A DNA stretch of 64,000 bases, taken from positions 23,267 to 87,266 of the forward strand of contig WIXG01000331.1 in assembly GCA_009869945.1 (NCBI GenBank), read 5' to 3'. Each line of letters opens with the position of its first letter. Position 1 is the stretch's first letter. The notes beneath the pieces are model-generated. The model was not told where the DNA came from and searched no databases. It saw only the letters and a list, made by a program, of their open reading frames with translations. The position numbers and the translations under genes are program-made. Shown here in pieces: positions 11,201 to 22,944 of the stretch. The DNA comes from Mesaphorura yosii (taxonomy: Eukaryota; Arthropoda; Collembola; Poduromorpha; Tullbergiidae).

Positions 11201-14200
11201 GTGCCTAGAATTAAATCGCGACACAGCTGGAAATTTATGAATCAAAATACAATTGCTACACTTTAAAACTTACAAACACAACCCGGAAGAAATTTTCTAA
11301 CCGTCCCAAGCGATCGCCTTTTGTAACTGTAGTCAACATGGTACGCTTGAGAGTGTCATGTTGTTCCCGTAAGTCAACTATGCCTCCCAACCTAATGTAC
11401 GGATTCTCTCATATTCAGCTTGTCACTCTATTTGAGTTATTCGAGTTTTTGTAAACTTGCTGTTGTCGGAGTAAGTTAGCGAACGAATCTCTAAGCAGTG
11501 GACCATCAAATTGAAGGACGCAGTCATACTCGCTCGGGTTCTTGATGACCAAATGCTTTCCGTCCGAAATGAGCACCATTTCCACACTTTTCTTGGATCC
11601 CAGGTCGATGCTACGAAGTAATTCGCCCTTGTGGCTATGAACTTCCAGTAGGTTTTTGTCCATAAGTATCAACGCCACGGCTCGACTACCTTCTTTACTT
11701 CCCTGCCATTCGCGTGCTGAAGGAAGAGATAATAATAGAGCCCAGCCCTTGTTCTAAGTTCTGAAGCAACTTATTTGTAATATGTCTTAACCTGCGAATG
11801 GAGTTCCTTGGTATCCAGCCATCTTGAATGACTTGCGTAAATCTTTTTGCAGTCGAATCAACTCCTGCTCCTTCTTGTGTTGCTTGGCGGTTGCAAGAAG
11901 TGGAACCAGAGAAGCAATTCCTGAGATTTAAATATGACATTAGTGACTTGCCCGTCTGCTTGGCCACCTAACCGAATCTAAGCTAGCCGTACATACCGAT
12001 TAAGACTACTGCAAAGCAGCTAAATGTGAGTATGAACGGAATCTCACTTCCCTGAAAGTAATCATAGGTTCCAGGCGGAGAGCAAGGCTCAACTGGAGCT
12101 GTGTCAGAATCCAACTATAAAATCAAGTACTACAAGAAAAAGACGGCCAAAACGTTATCTAAACTTGTGCAATCAAAGATCATACTTGAGGAAAGTGGTA
12201 GCAGGTCGTGTTGATCAACTCTCGCGTCTTATTGGCAGTATAGGTCGGTTTATAACAAGGGCTCATGTCCCAATTCGCAGCCGGTGATTTCACACAATTA
12301 TTCCAGAAAGAATTCCAATTATCTGAAAGAAGAGAACAATGACAATTCGATGCCTTTAGGCTGATGATGAAATTTAAATTACCGTCTTTGTCATCAAGTT
12401 CAGTAGGAACTCGGAAAGGATTTGCTTGAATGTCGCTTGAGTTCATTCTTGTGGTTGATATAATCATATCGTACACGGTCAGGAATTTAATTCTGGTAAT
12501 CTGCTCTTTCTTAAAGCGTCTACATAGCATAAATCCATCATTGCTTTCATCACCAAAAACTAAAGGATCATATTTCTCCAGACAAAAATTGCCTTACGGT
12601 ATTTTCCAGTTTTCGTTTTCAAACCAAAATCTATCCGCATCACGAATTCGCATGAACTGGTCTTTTATAATTGCCCGAAAAAGTGGTCCGGGCCTGTCAC
12701 TCGTTTCAAGTATTCCGCCAGCCCAAACATCAATATGATCCCAGGCTTCCTCCCGCCTGCACTTCTCCAGACATGCAGAGTCATACAATTCCTCTTTTGG
12801 CTTCTCAGGATCGGACGATTCTTCGTCTTGCAAAGTTGGGTCACGAACTTGAGGGCATATGCGTTCGGGGTGGTGGCAGAAATCGTCCATGTGTATGTCC
12901 TCCATTCTCTGTACAATTTCTCGTGGCGTTGCTGTTTTGGTGCTTGTCAAGTAATCGTCAACACTTTTGATCCGAGGAAGAGAGACAGCTGCTCTTGCTG
13001 TGTTGTAATCTGGTGTCCCGTGGTCCCTGAGGCATCGAATCAAGAAGGGCAAGCTTACACATGTGTTTTACACGCAAATGTTGTCATTTCTTACCTTCCG
13101 CGTTGAATGTTAACTGCCATTAAATCACGCCTTGAGAATTCTAAGGGACCAAACACATTTCCGCGCAGATCCTCAACTATCATGTTGTCTTCACGTTCAC
13201 ACCTTTGGGACGCCATTCCCATCAAAAGTCGATCGATGTCTGTCACACCTTGTGGTATACTCAGATCGTTACAGGTTGATGTGTACTTCATTGTCAGCGG
13301 TTCCTACATGTTTAATAGAGTAGTGAGAAACTCTACTTAACTCTTTGATAAAAGCCTACGAACCTGAGGCCTCCAAAATATGTTGCAAGTTCTAACGGCG
13401 TTCTTGGACGAGAACTCATGCGGATTGAAGTTTTGGGACTTGTTTCTTCCGTAAAAGCCAACGGGTCTGCAACCGCCGCACGCGTAGTCTCTCATATAAG
13501 CACCCGGCGTCACAAGAGTGTGTCCAAAGCGCATCGCGGCTGTTTGGAAAAATTGTTCGATCTGCGGATCCGCGGTGGAATCATAACCTTTGTATACATC
13601 CAGTGGTTCGCCAAGCCACTCCTCCAGCCAATTGTAAAGCACAATATTTTGGTATGTCGCGATAACCCATTTTCTTGCTTCCTGTTCAGCAAAAATGTGC
13701 ACCACACTCGATGAACACTACACGTAGAAACATAAACACAGTGTGGTTCAGCTTACATTGAAGACGCGTTCTCCACTCCAGGATGGTCTCGATTCGTGCA
13801 AGTACGTTGCAATTTGATTGTGCCAACGAAATAAAACGACACCAAATGAGAGCAAGAAGGCGTTTTCATTTCCACGTGGGTTTCCAATCACTGTAGCAGA
13901 AGAAAGAAACTTGTACAAAGCTAGAGGAAGATTTCATATAAATCCAGAAATTACGAAAGAATCTGTCCACATTCGCGGATTCGTGTTGTTTGACGAAATT
14001 ATGGTGAAATGCTGGTGGTGGTGGATTTGCAAGAGGAAGACGAATTCGGTTCCTTACTGGAAACAGGCCTTCATCGTTTTCAGAAGCTAACAGTCCGTGC
14101 TCAGCCGGACTTCCGTCCTCTTTTACTCTGAGAGCATCAGCCCAGCCTTTCGCGGTTCCATACACCAATCCTCCGTCAATCCAAGGCGTTATTTCATTTA

Positions 14201-15265
14201 ACTGTTAAAGTAGACTTATCTTTGGACAGGAAAGCAAGGCGTATCAATATCAATTACCTGTTGCCTCGGGTTGCTTGGAGAGTGCCCTGTGCCTTGATCA
14301 TATCTCGATCTTAGAAATGGCATTTCACTTTTACTGAAAATTGTTCCATCTTCAGCACTGCTGCTTGTGTTTTTAAAGCGGTGTCCTTCCGGAATTGGTA
14401 TGTTGAAGTACTCGGGCGGACAGCCGGCACGCTGAGCGTCCAGCACTTCTTCTACCACCTGCTGCCCAAAGTACACAAGAAACGCAGTTTTACCCGTTTT
14501 TGACCCATACGCGACTTTTCGATTTCCATCCAAAGCGTCCGATTTTCGAGTCATTAACTCTTCGCTAATAGTGAAAGGATTCTTTCGACTGCCCTTGACT
14601 GGCTGGTATGTGCCGTCGCTGTAAGCAGACGGAACCCGCCGCAGTAAAGGTGTGTCTAAATAGATAAGTTGGTCACTGGAAGATCAAAAGGCACTGATCT
14701 AATCACTACAACTTACCCACGGCTCCGAGATCAACTTTAAATACATTGTTGAAGAAGCCGTCATAGCTTTGAAACTCTGGAGCAACTGACGGATAAAGTT
14801 TCACATTCTGACAGCTGTTGATCGGAGGATGAGGGGAAGTAGCAGGCACGTTTACTCGAAGACAGCCATCAATCAGCCAAGATATTAGATTCAACTTATC
14901 TTCGGGACGTCGCCCAAGAATCCATTCCTTTCGTTCGGGTTTTCGGACTGAAGATTCTGTCTGTGGCAAAGATGAGGCCGGTCGTTCTTGCCCTGTGGTC
15001 AACTTATCAGGGAGCGCATTTTCATTGTATCGAGGGCCTGAGCCACCATGGTTCGTGCGCCGCTTGTCGCCATTCAGAAATATTGTGCCAAAGTCTGTAG
15101 GATTTTGTCTTACGATCCTGTCTCCTAAATTAGTTCAGACTTGTTAACAGTGCGAGTTAGACGGACATGTAAGTTTATATCACTACCTTCTGACACCACG
15201 GCAAATGCAACATCGTTTGGGACGAGGAGTCCATACAAAAATAGGATGAAATGAAATGAATGCAT
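8299..15265 (-). CDS. DUOX: Dual oxidase (peroxidase-like domain plus NADPH oxidase)
   Basis: DUOX passes electrons from cytosolic NADPH across the membrane to make extracellular H2O2, used for cuticle cross-linking and gut defence in arthropods. The start is the ATG at 15265, followed by a signal peptide ([15 protein letters not shown]). The peroxidase-like domain spans roughly 15000-12600, with [20 protein letters not shown], the proximal-histidine motif [14 protein letters not shown] and [14 protein letters not shown]. After one membrane segment come two canonical EF-hand loops, [12 protein letters not shown] and [12 protein letters not shown] (10666-10971). The ferric-reductase membrane region follows (about 10400-9350), then FAD binding (HPFTLSS) and NADPH binding ([10 protein letters not shown]). 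The last exons are 9274-8851, 8779-8695, 8619-8463 and 8402-8299. The C-terminus ends FENF, as usual for the family. The 60-base intron 8462-8403 has no in-frame stop. I see no DUOXA maturation factor nearby. The gene appears intact. Confidence 0.95.
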
Positions 15266-15639
15266 GGTCTTGTCTAAATTTCGGAGGACCAAAACTTAAC
15301 TTGAATTATGCCAATCTACAGCACTGGAACTTTCGTTAACGATTAAAATGTTTCACCGGATGCCCGCTTGACCGGTACCGCCGGTACTCATTTCCAAGAA
15401 GTGAAAACCTTAATGCTTACCACAACCACAGGTTGCATAAACCTCAAGTTGGCGTCGATTGAGGTCTGATTTTAAAATGAATAGATTGCATTTCAATGTA
15501 CATAATTTGTACATTTTATTAAAACACCCATGTGCTAGCAAAGATAAAAAGGTAAGGAAGTAAATGTCAAAGCTGAAACTTAAAAACTAAAACTGAAGAT
15601 TCTAGGAACATTGCAAAATATTACAAAACAACAGTGTAG
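15266..15639. other. Short intergenic gap between DUOX start and upstream receptor gene
   Basis: This is the 5' flank of DUOX and the 3' flank of the Ig receptor gene, both on the minus strand. A TTTATT near 15516 gives an AATAAA on the minus strand, a likely polyadenylation signal of the receptor transcript. The DUOX promoter must lie here or inside that 3' UTR; I see no clear TATA box. Confidence 0.4.
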
Positions 15640-18600
15640 TTAATCATCAACTAAAGTCGCAACTGTACATCGTGACTCGTGTTTGTCCAACGATTTTGTG
15701 TACTCTGCCCGCATTTCAAGTTTTGAAATTTTCTTTGATTTTGTAACGTAAACGTATGCCAGGAAGCCAAACATTCCAACCAGCGCGATTGACAGAACGG
15801 CCACGGCGAACTCATACCAGTATCTCGAGTGCGATCGTTCTGCAGAAATATAAAACGGTCGTTGGATCTTCTAGAGAACGCTACCTCAGTACAAAAAGTC
15901 TCACCTCGAACTCTGACGCTGAACTCTTTGGCCGTAAATCCAACAAAATTCTGTGCAAGGCACATGTAGTCTCCCTCGTCCTCGTATCTTACTTTCTTGA
16001 ATATCAATGAAGATTCAGTGTCATATGCTCTGGTCTCGTAATTATCAAATGCGGAAATATTCTGAAAATTAGATCGAATTGCGCATTGAGCCGGAGTCGA
16101 ATATCAGCAGCACTTTCAAATAATTGTTACATACCACACCGTGTCTTTTCCACGAAAATTTGGGCAACGGCACCGCCTGTATGACCGAACAGTTAAGCAA
16201 GCTATTCTCATCATTGACAAACAGTACCACCACTTCTCGCGCCGCATGTGCGATGTCCGGGCTGAAGGATCCTAAGTTCCAAATCGGCAATTAATTAGTT
16301 CAAAGGTTATTTCACTTGTTAGCATGTCATGCTTTTGCTTTCTTACGTATTGCTTGAATGTTGAATATTTTCGTGGCGTTTCCTGCCAAGTTTGACGCAA
16401 CGCAGGTAAACTGCTCTGCGGGTATACTGATTGACGAGTTTACATTGTAATTCCAGGCGTACCCCATTGAAACAGTGATATTCGGCGATGGTTCGTACGG
16501 ATAAGTTTTCTAAAATCATACAAACGTCAGATCTATCAAGAAGTTACACAACGACGTGGGCTTACGGATCCAAAATTATCTGCTGAATAAATGAGTGATG
16601 TCGTGTTCCATTTAAACTTGGGCGGTGGCTGCGCTGTGAAATCGCACTGAAGCTCAACCGACTGTCGAGTGTAGAAAGTTATGTTCTCGTACACAAGGGA
16701 CTCTCCTGTTTGGGAAACCGGCTTCGTCGACGCTAAACAAATTCAGTACATTAATTTCTGATTAAGCTTTGAATCGAAATTTGAAAATCCATACGTTTAA
16801 CTGTCAGTGGAATTGACTGTGTGACCCAGCCAGTGGAGTTCCATGGCGGAATGTGACAGGAAACGCGTTTCATATCTTCGTTTAGAAGTTCAACTGAGAG
16901 TTCCACATAATTCGATCCCAACACACTCGTTGTGTGATTTGCTGAAATGCAATGCTTTAACACTATTAGCATTCATAATCAACGGAAGGGTAGAGTCGGC
17001 TTCTTACTTTGAACAATTTCCATTGTTCCGTTTTTCCACTCCTTTTCCCAAATAACGCCTGTCGCATACAAAAACGGACTTGCCTTGCACCGAAACAGCA
17101 CATTGTCGCCAATATAAAATATGTTGGTGCTCAAACTCGGTACCACTGCCGACCACTGTCTTTTCTTATTGTTGTCGTTAAGACTTTGATACTCAAACTG
17201 AATGAACGTGGAAGTGTTGAAGTTGCTTTGCTGAACTAAATCTGTTGTGCAATAAATAAAAATGTGTCAATTTGTTCCAACCATAGTTTCCCAATACACG
17301 GACACGAGCTTACAAGAAGTTTCATACTCCTCGGGATTCGGCTCGAAGTAGCCTCCGTAGTACGACCGTGTGTACTTGCGATCGCTGCGCATATGGCAAA
17401 TGTACACGTTTGGATTGTAATCATCAAGAATTAATCTGGACATTGATCTGCATCTCGACGTGTAGTACGAATCATCTCTGCTGTAATATGGTATGTACGT
17501 TTTCTTGAGGACCTGCACCGTTTAATTTTATGCATCAGCTTTCAAGTACAAAAACGAATGTCAGTTCAGGCGGAAGAACTTACGTGGTTTCTGGTGAGAC
17601 ACATCAAAGGTTCCAGGCATTTTCGGTAGTGCAGGAGAATGTTATCCGATGTATGATTCGGATAAACTCCAGACTTGATGCAACATGTGATGTGGTAGTT
17701 GTAGCTGTCAGTGGACGAAATTATGAGGTTCTGATTGGTCATGTTTATGTATGAAGCCAGGACATCTGGTTGATTAAAAGCCGGTCTCGCAGGAATCGCA
17801 TTTGTCTTATTCAGGCTGAAGACAATCGCTTCAAGTGAACCGGGTACCTTTGTTCCAGGGGTAGTGTGCAATTCCGAGTCGTATGTTGTATTTTCTAGCA
17901 TTGTATCTTCCAAATCCTCCACGTACAAATAGTCCAAATCCTCCAGCCAATCAAACTCGGAGAAGTTTGCCTTCAAAACTTGCGCAAGACTGGGAGCAGG
18001 CGTCGTTGTAGTTGTGGTAGCTGTCACTTCAGCTTCCACGCGCTTTGCGTGGCACTCGTAGATTTCTCCATCTCCTCGTAACACTGACGAGTTTAGGAAG
18101 AATCCGACATATGGCTCAAATCTCAGCACATTTTGGCTGTTGTCGGAGCTGACGAAGGTCAGGGTCTGTTCAATGTTAATCAAATTCCACAAAAAGTTGA
18201 CAACATGCTTCAGACTGGTAAGCAGTTCTGAGAGTTTACCTGATTCGCTTCTCGTTTGTATAAATCCACCCTCATCTCCTTTGCATTAATTGCGAAGCAG
18301 GGAATCAAGATTGGAACTCCACTTCCTGATTGCCCTGAGTCGGACCAATAGATTTTGTAGCTGCCGTTTTCATATTCATTGCGAATATGACTCATGAATG
18401 GTGAAGTTCTACCTGGAAAGCAATGGTAACCAGTAAATGCCATATCCTCAGTTCAAAAAACAGTATAACGGCAAACTACGAACGTACTTTCCCATATTAA
18501 ACCTATCTTGGTGGAAAGGTCATTCGAAAGGTCTGCTGCATGGCAAGTAAAGTCTTCAGGCAAGTTATTGGCTGCTGTTTTCGCCAACTTGACCGTCATT

Positions 18601-19007
18601 GAATACTTGTATGTGGATGGATCCTTGAAATCACCGACAACTCGCTCGCTCTGTGTTCCGCTTACCCACTAGTCGAAAAATATTGCCAATAAATATGATG
18701 GCTTCTGATGATGGCGATAAAATTTGAGTGGACTTACCGCCTGATCCAAGGACCTGAGACTCCACATGACTGGATAGCTGGCTTGGCATTTTAGAGCAAT
18801 GGACGTTAGATTCCTCGATACGATGTAGTGCGTACTATTCAAAGCCGTAACTAAACTATCGGTTGAGTTTGAAAAAGTATTTTCTATTATCCTTATTTCA
18901 GGTGGCGAGTTCGACGCACTTTCTGCTGCCACAACACAAAAGCACGACCAATAATACAACCCGAATCCTAGCAAAAGGATCAGCTTGAGATGAGCACACA
19001 GCACCAT
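15640..19007 (-). CDS. Kinase-less VEGFR/PVR-like Ig-domain transmembrane receptor, copy 1
   Basis: This is a single-pass membrane glycoprotein of roughly 900 residues in about a dozen exons. The ATG at 19007 opens a signal peptide (LKLILLLGFGLYYW). Several Ig-like domains follow, with cysteine pairs such as CQASYPVMW...DFTCHA, ILIPCFA...IYECH, a region with vicinal cysteines (HITCCIK), FRCKAS...VSCHIP, VELQCDF...FTCVAS and SLLNCSV...DYMCLA. N-glycosylation sites are frequent. A membrane segment after HSRYWYEFA is followed by a tail of about 40 residues containing KSKKISKLEMRAEY and HESRCTV, ending VDD. The order resembles the VEGFR/PVR ectodomain, but no kinase exon follows before the DUOX gene. 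A Thr-rich linker (TATTTTTTPAPS) follows the second domain. The paralogue lies at 53438-56956 on the other strand. The family placement is tentative; the Ig, membrane and tail layout is clear. Confidence 0.75.
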
Positions 19008-19927
19008 TTTGTGTGCGGGTACTGCCACTGGGTCGAGCAATAATCAGAATCTGAGCAATTAACAGGTAAAAGAACGGGAACAGAAACTATGACTTTACTT
19101 TTGCTTCTCTTCCACCAAAATCACGTTACTCCCTGGTTCAGACTGGCTCCATGCAGCATTTGACGTCCAACCATTTGTGAATTTAACCCAATTGTAGACT
19201 GTGCACTGAGAACATCGCGAGTGGACATTTATTTACTTATTACGTCTTTGTCTATCTCCAGAAGCTGCGAGCCTGCGTCTTATCTCTAAAAATGTAAACT
19301 TTGGTGCCTTGTCTCATGGATCACGATCGTGACGATGGCGAGGGTCAACTTTCATTTATTCGACACCAAGTATTTGTATCAGAAAGGTCAGTGAGAGCGA
19401 CGATAAGCAATACTGAGGCCAACTATGTAGTTGCTCGTTGTGGTGCGTCGCTGCTTTTTAAGATGTATCTTATGGTTATTCGTTATTTTCAGTATTTATT
19501 TAAATTCAAATTTCAGATGCACACATTTCAGACATCGTCCATATCGGCACAAACTCCGCATCAGACATCAAAATCTTCAGCATGTGCGCAGCGTGCACCG
19601 ACGGAATCACAGATCACACTGAAAAACTCAAATCAATGAACTTCTTTTATTCCAAGCACAGTGTACTTCCGCGTCATCATTCATACCAGAATTATTACGC
19701 ACTTCGCCATTAATTGTGACATGTGTGATGAAGGTATTGCGAATTTATCAGTGGACAAGACGAGCACGCAGAGATCATGAGCATGTCCTGCATACTCCGC
19801 TGGATTTTTATCTCCATTCTCGATCGCCCGCTTAGAATTCAGGAGGAAAATTTTCATCGACTTAGCACGTGGCCTTGTTATTACAATACTTAACTGTGTC
19901 AACTGGTAACTTAGGGTGATTATCATG
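19008..19927. other. Intergenic region between receptor copy 1 and JHBP-like gene
   Basis: This holds the promoter side of the Ig receptor and the 3' flank of the JHBP-like gene. TTTATT at 19646-19651 is an AATAAA on the minus strand about 280 bases past the JHBP-like stop codon. The plus-strand open frames here show no family resemblance, and I do not call a gene. Confidence 0.4.
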
Positions 19928-20981
19928 TCATCTCGAATTTGTCGTCGTCGTCGCTGCTGCAGGATCGAGATATTTTGCAAGTGGGGCTACGCCACCCAGC
20001 AGTCCGTTTATCACATAAGCACCAATATCTGCCACTTGGGCTTCCAGCCCAGGCTTGATTTCTTGAAATATTTCCTGTACATTCTCATTTAAGAAGTTGT
20101 TTATAACTGGCCCGAGGATTTGATTGCCGTTGAACAGGTTGTTCAAATGAATTTGTATGTGTTTAATATCCATTCGAATCGGCGCACGCAATGCGATGAT
20201 GTACTGCTGCCCAGCGTCATTCGTTTTGATAACTAGCGGGTTTGTTCCTGACAATGTAAAGTCTCCTGGAAAGGGACCAAGATTAATAAGATTTCAACCC
20301 AACACATGAAATGAAAGCTGGCAATACTTACGAAGGTTAAAATGAAAGGTTCCATTTCCTCCAAGTTCAAAAACAAACACTTTCCCCGTCAGCTCGTAAT
20401 TTCCTTCGAGTTTCATTTTGGGTACAAGCATATCATACGACCATGTTTTGGCCTTTTTATCAATCCTGCAAGCGATTAATCTCTTATTAAACGTGTTGGC
20501 TGCAGTTGTGGAGATTGTGCACTAAATGGACTTCTTTGTCTTACGAAATCGTCCATTTGGTGTACGAGGTGAGACCCCACATGTTCAGGTTCGTGAACTT
20601 GCAGTGAAGCACAATCGGGCCGTTTGTTCCCTCCCGAAAGTAGAACGTCTTCAAGTGAATGGGCTCTAGTGGCTTGAAGCCAATTTCCGCGACTCCGTCT
20701 CCCATGCGTGGCCTTATCTCATCACGGAGAACTGTGATGCACTTTGATAGCTCTGCATCAGTCCCGTTGTTGACTAAACTGCACTTCTTAGCAACGTCGA
20801 AGTACGTGGAGACTCTACCCTCGTTGCTGTTAATGTTGACAATTTCAGGTCGAATTTTGCTGGAGCTATTTGGTGTGGCTGTACTGTTGCTATAAATTGA
20901 CTCAGTTTTGCCGTGCGTTAATGCGAAATTACTTATTGCTAGAATTGGAAGAAGTAACCGGCGTATGTGCACTTTTGCCAT
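19928..20981 (-). CDS. Takeout / juvenile-hormone-binding-protein-like secreted protein
   Basis: Members of this arthropod family are secreted carriers of small hydrophobic molecules such as juvenile hormone or odorants. Three exons (20981-20545, 20465-20332, 20265-19928) give 302 residues. A signal peptide (RRLLLPILAISNFALTHG) is followed by a Ser/Asn-rich stretch of about 35 residues. The domain then begins with the family's paired cysteines (KKCSL...SKCITVLRDEIRPRM), then GDGVAEIGFKPLEPI. The second half has YELTGKVFVFELGGNGTFHF and the typical C-terminal LNNLFNGNQILGPVINNFLN. The length is slightly above the usual 240-260 because of the N-terminal insert and a Thr-rich C-terminus. The start is the first ATG of the frame. 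The ligand cannot be deduced from sequence. Confidence 0.85.
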
Positions 20982-21074
20982 GATGGAAAGATTTTCTACT
21001 CAACGATGAACGTCTTCTCTGCGCAAAGTATACAATTGAACTGTTGAGACCTGAACAAGGACTTCATGAAGCAC

Positions 21075-21109
21075 AATGTGAGACTAATTCAATTATACCG
21101 GACTTTATA
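21075..21109 (-). promoter_or_regulatory. Possible TATA box and initiator of the JHBP-like gene
   Basis: On the minus strand TATAAAG lies at 21109-21103, and a TCACATT initiator-like sequence about 30 bases downstream at 21081-21075. This is about 100 bases before the ATG at 20981. Spacing and direction fit a TATA promoter, but both motifs are short. Confidence 0.35.
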
Positions 21110-22182
21110 ATTCTTGTCCAAACTGAAATGTGAAAGGAACCTCTCGTGTGTTTGTGTTGACTTACATAATTTGCCTGGTCATTAGTTATTATCGCTTATC
21201 ATGCAGGTAGCAACTGCCGCAATTAAGACTTGTTATTGTGGACTTTGAAGGAATTGTGGATGGTTCAGAATTTACACGAGTGCATGCGTGACTCGAGGTT
21301 TGTTTACTATACTTCAAGGCGATTGCAATTACAACGCAATGCGTGTGTACTTGTGTAAAGATTTAAAGGTTATTGCTAAAATTCTTCATGTCATTAATTA
21401 CACTTGATAGTTGTAAAATTAAGCTTGCATAGCTTGTTTAATTTCAAAACCATCATCGAAACCAGAAATGCGATTATTGCATCCCAGCGCATTGCATACG
21501 ATTTTTGTACATATTACCTTGACTCATGTGGCTCGTACGAGAAAATGTGCCAATGGTATACGAAACAAAGATTTCATTCATGCCATTCATTGTTGATAGC
21601 AGCATTGCATCACTAACAACGAACTCGATGAACCTGCTGTGTTCCTCTCTGGTATGGCATGAAAGGAAAAGTAGTTGGATAAGATTAGCATAAAAGGGGC
21701 AAGATCAAATTAACACATTGCGTATTATGCAACTCGAGCTGTATTGTTGAAACGATAATGTCAAGGGTTCGCCTATATGATTTAAGCTGGGCTTAATGGC
21801 ATCGGCAAGATTTAAACATATCTTACAATTTGCCTTGTCTTTTGGAAGTATGAAGCGAGATTTTATGCGAGGTTGAGATGAGATTTGCGAAAGTGTAGTA
21901 GATTTTTGTAACGTCGCACTGTAACTCTGAGAAGTAGATTTTTTGTAAATGAACCTTTTGTAAAGTTCAAACTCCTTTCAATTCAGTAAGAATTTTTTCT
22001 GTCTACTTTCCTCTTCGAACTTCCAATCTTAAACTTAAAACATCGCTGTCATCACAGCGCCCATCAACAACGTATAATTCGTGTCCCTTTACTCATAAGT
22101 ATGGATTCGATAATAAAAATTCAGTTGGGAAACCGACGTGTTCACGTGTTGAAAAATGGGTTTCTCGAGATATGCTGCATTG

Positions 22183-22199
22183 TTTTTTTTTTTTTTTTT
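22183..22199. repeat. Homopolymer T run (17 bases)
   Basis: Seventeen consecutive T residues lie directly before the foldback repeat. Such a run can be a replication-slippage site or the A tail of an inserted element on the minus strand. Confidence 0.9.
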
Positions 22200-22235
22200 A
22201 CTTATTTCCTTATTGCAGGTCGCCACAAGTAAACA

Positions 22236-22407
22236 ATAATTATGCGAGTGCGACGAGGAACCACGGCTGTCGATGTACTATATCCAAATTTTGCAAATTA
22301 ACAATCAAATTCCCCATTAACTGACAAGGGCAATTGGTTGTCACTAAGGCCTTAATCTTAATTAGCAACACAACAGCCGTGGTTCTTCGTCGCACCCGCA
22401 TAATTAT
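22236..22407. repeat. Foldback element with 35-base terminal inverted repeats (MITE-like)
   Basis: The left arm, 22236-22270, pairs with the right arm, 22373-22407, at 33 of 35 positions by eye. Both arms start from ATAATTATGCG and end at CCACGGCTGT. The AT-rich spacer is 102 bases. No coding frame lies inside. Total size (172 bases), terminal inverted repeats and absence of coding capacity fit a miniature inverted-repeat transposable element. I could not recognise a clear target-site duplication, so a structured-RNA or cruciform origin remains possible. Confidence 0.7.
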
Positions 22408-22944
22408 GACAACTTTTTTACGAAAAGAATGGATGTGCTTTAACTTTATTTGCAATTGCATCCATTAATTAAGTTTGTTGACCCACACAGATTCCTTGGT
22501 TTAAATTAAGAGAATCTTTATTATATGAAGATAATCTGCATTTGTAAAATGCGGACAGCTACATAAAGTACGAAGCGTCAGTTTGTCAAATGGTGAATTA
22601 GGTCTGCCGTAGTGAGAATCCGGAGCTCACAAAAGTGAATTCACTACTCGGAACTTGTACTGTTGCGAGTGGCTCTGCTCAACTGCTAGACGTTGAGAGT
22701 CGGGCTCATCATTTACCAGCGTACAATATCCCATCATGCATTTAGGAACTTTCATCTCCATTGCATAACTTTGCATAAATAAGTACAAGCGCCTTCTTCG
22801 CGCATGCATCCATGGAGATGCTTGGGTTGACCACGACTGGTTTGGACAGTGCACGGAGATGCTCAGAAACCGACAGGAATTTATTTAAAGCTAATTTTCA
22901 TGCTCATTTGCGCTTCCCAAATACACGTGTGTACATATGTACGT

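Larger units (their letters stand above)
20982..22944. other. Non-coding region upstream of JHBP-like gene and downstream of desaturase A
   Basis: Nearly 2 kb without a supported gene. It holds the JHBP-like promoter near its left end, a 17-base T run at 22183-22199, the foldback repeat at 22236-22407, and the polyadenylation signal of desaturase A (TTTATT on the plus strand at 22880-22885). The short open frames have no family resemblance. Confidence 0.5.
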
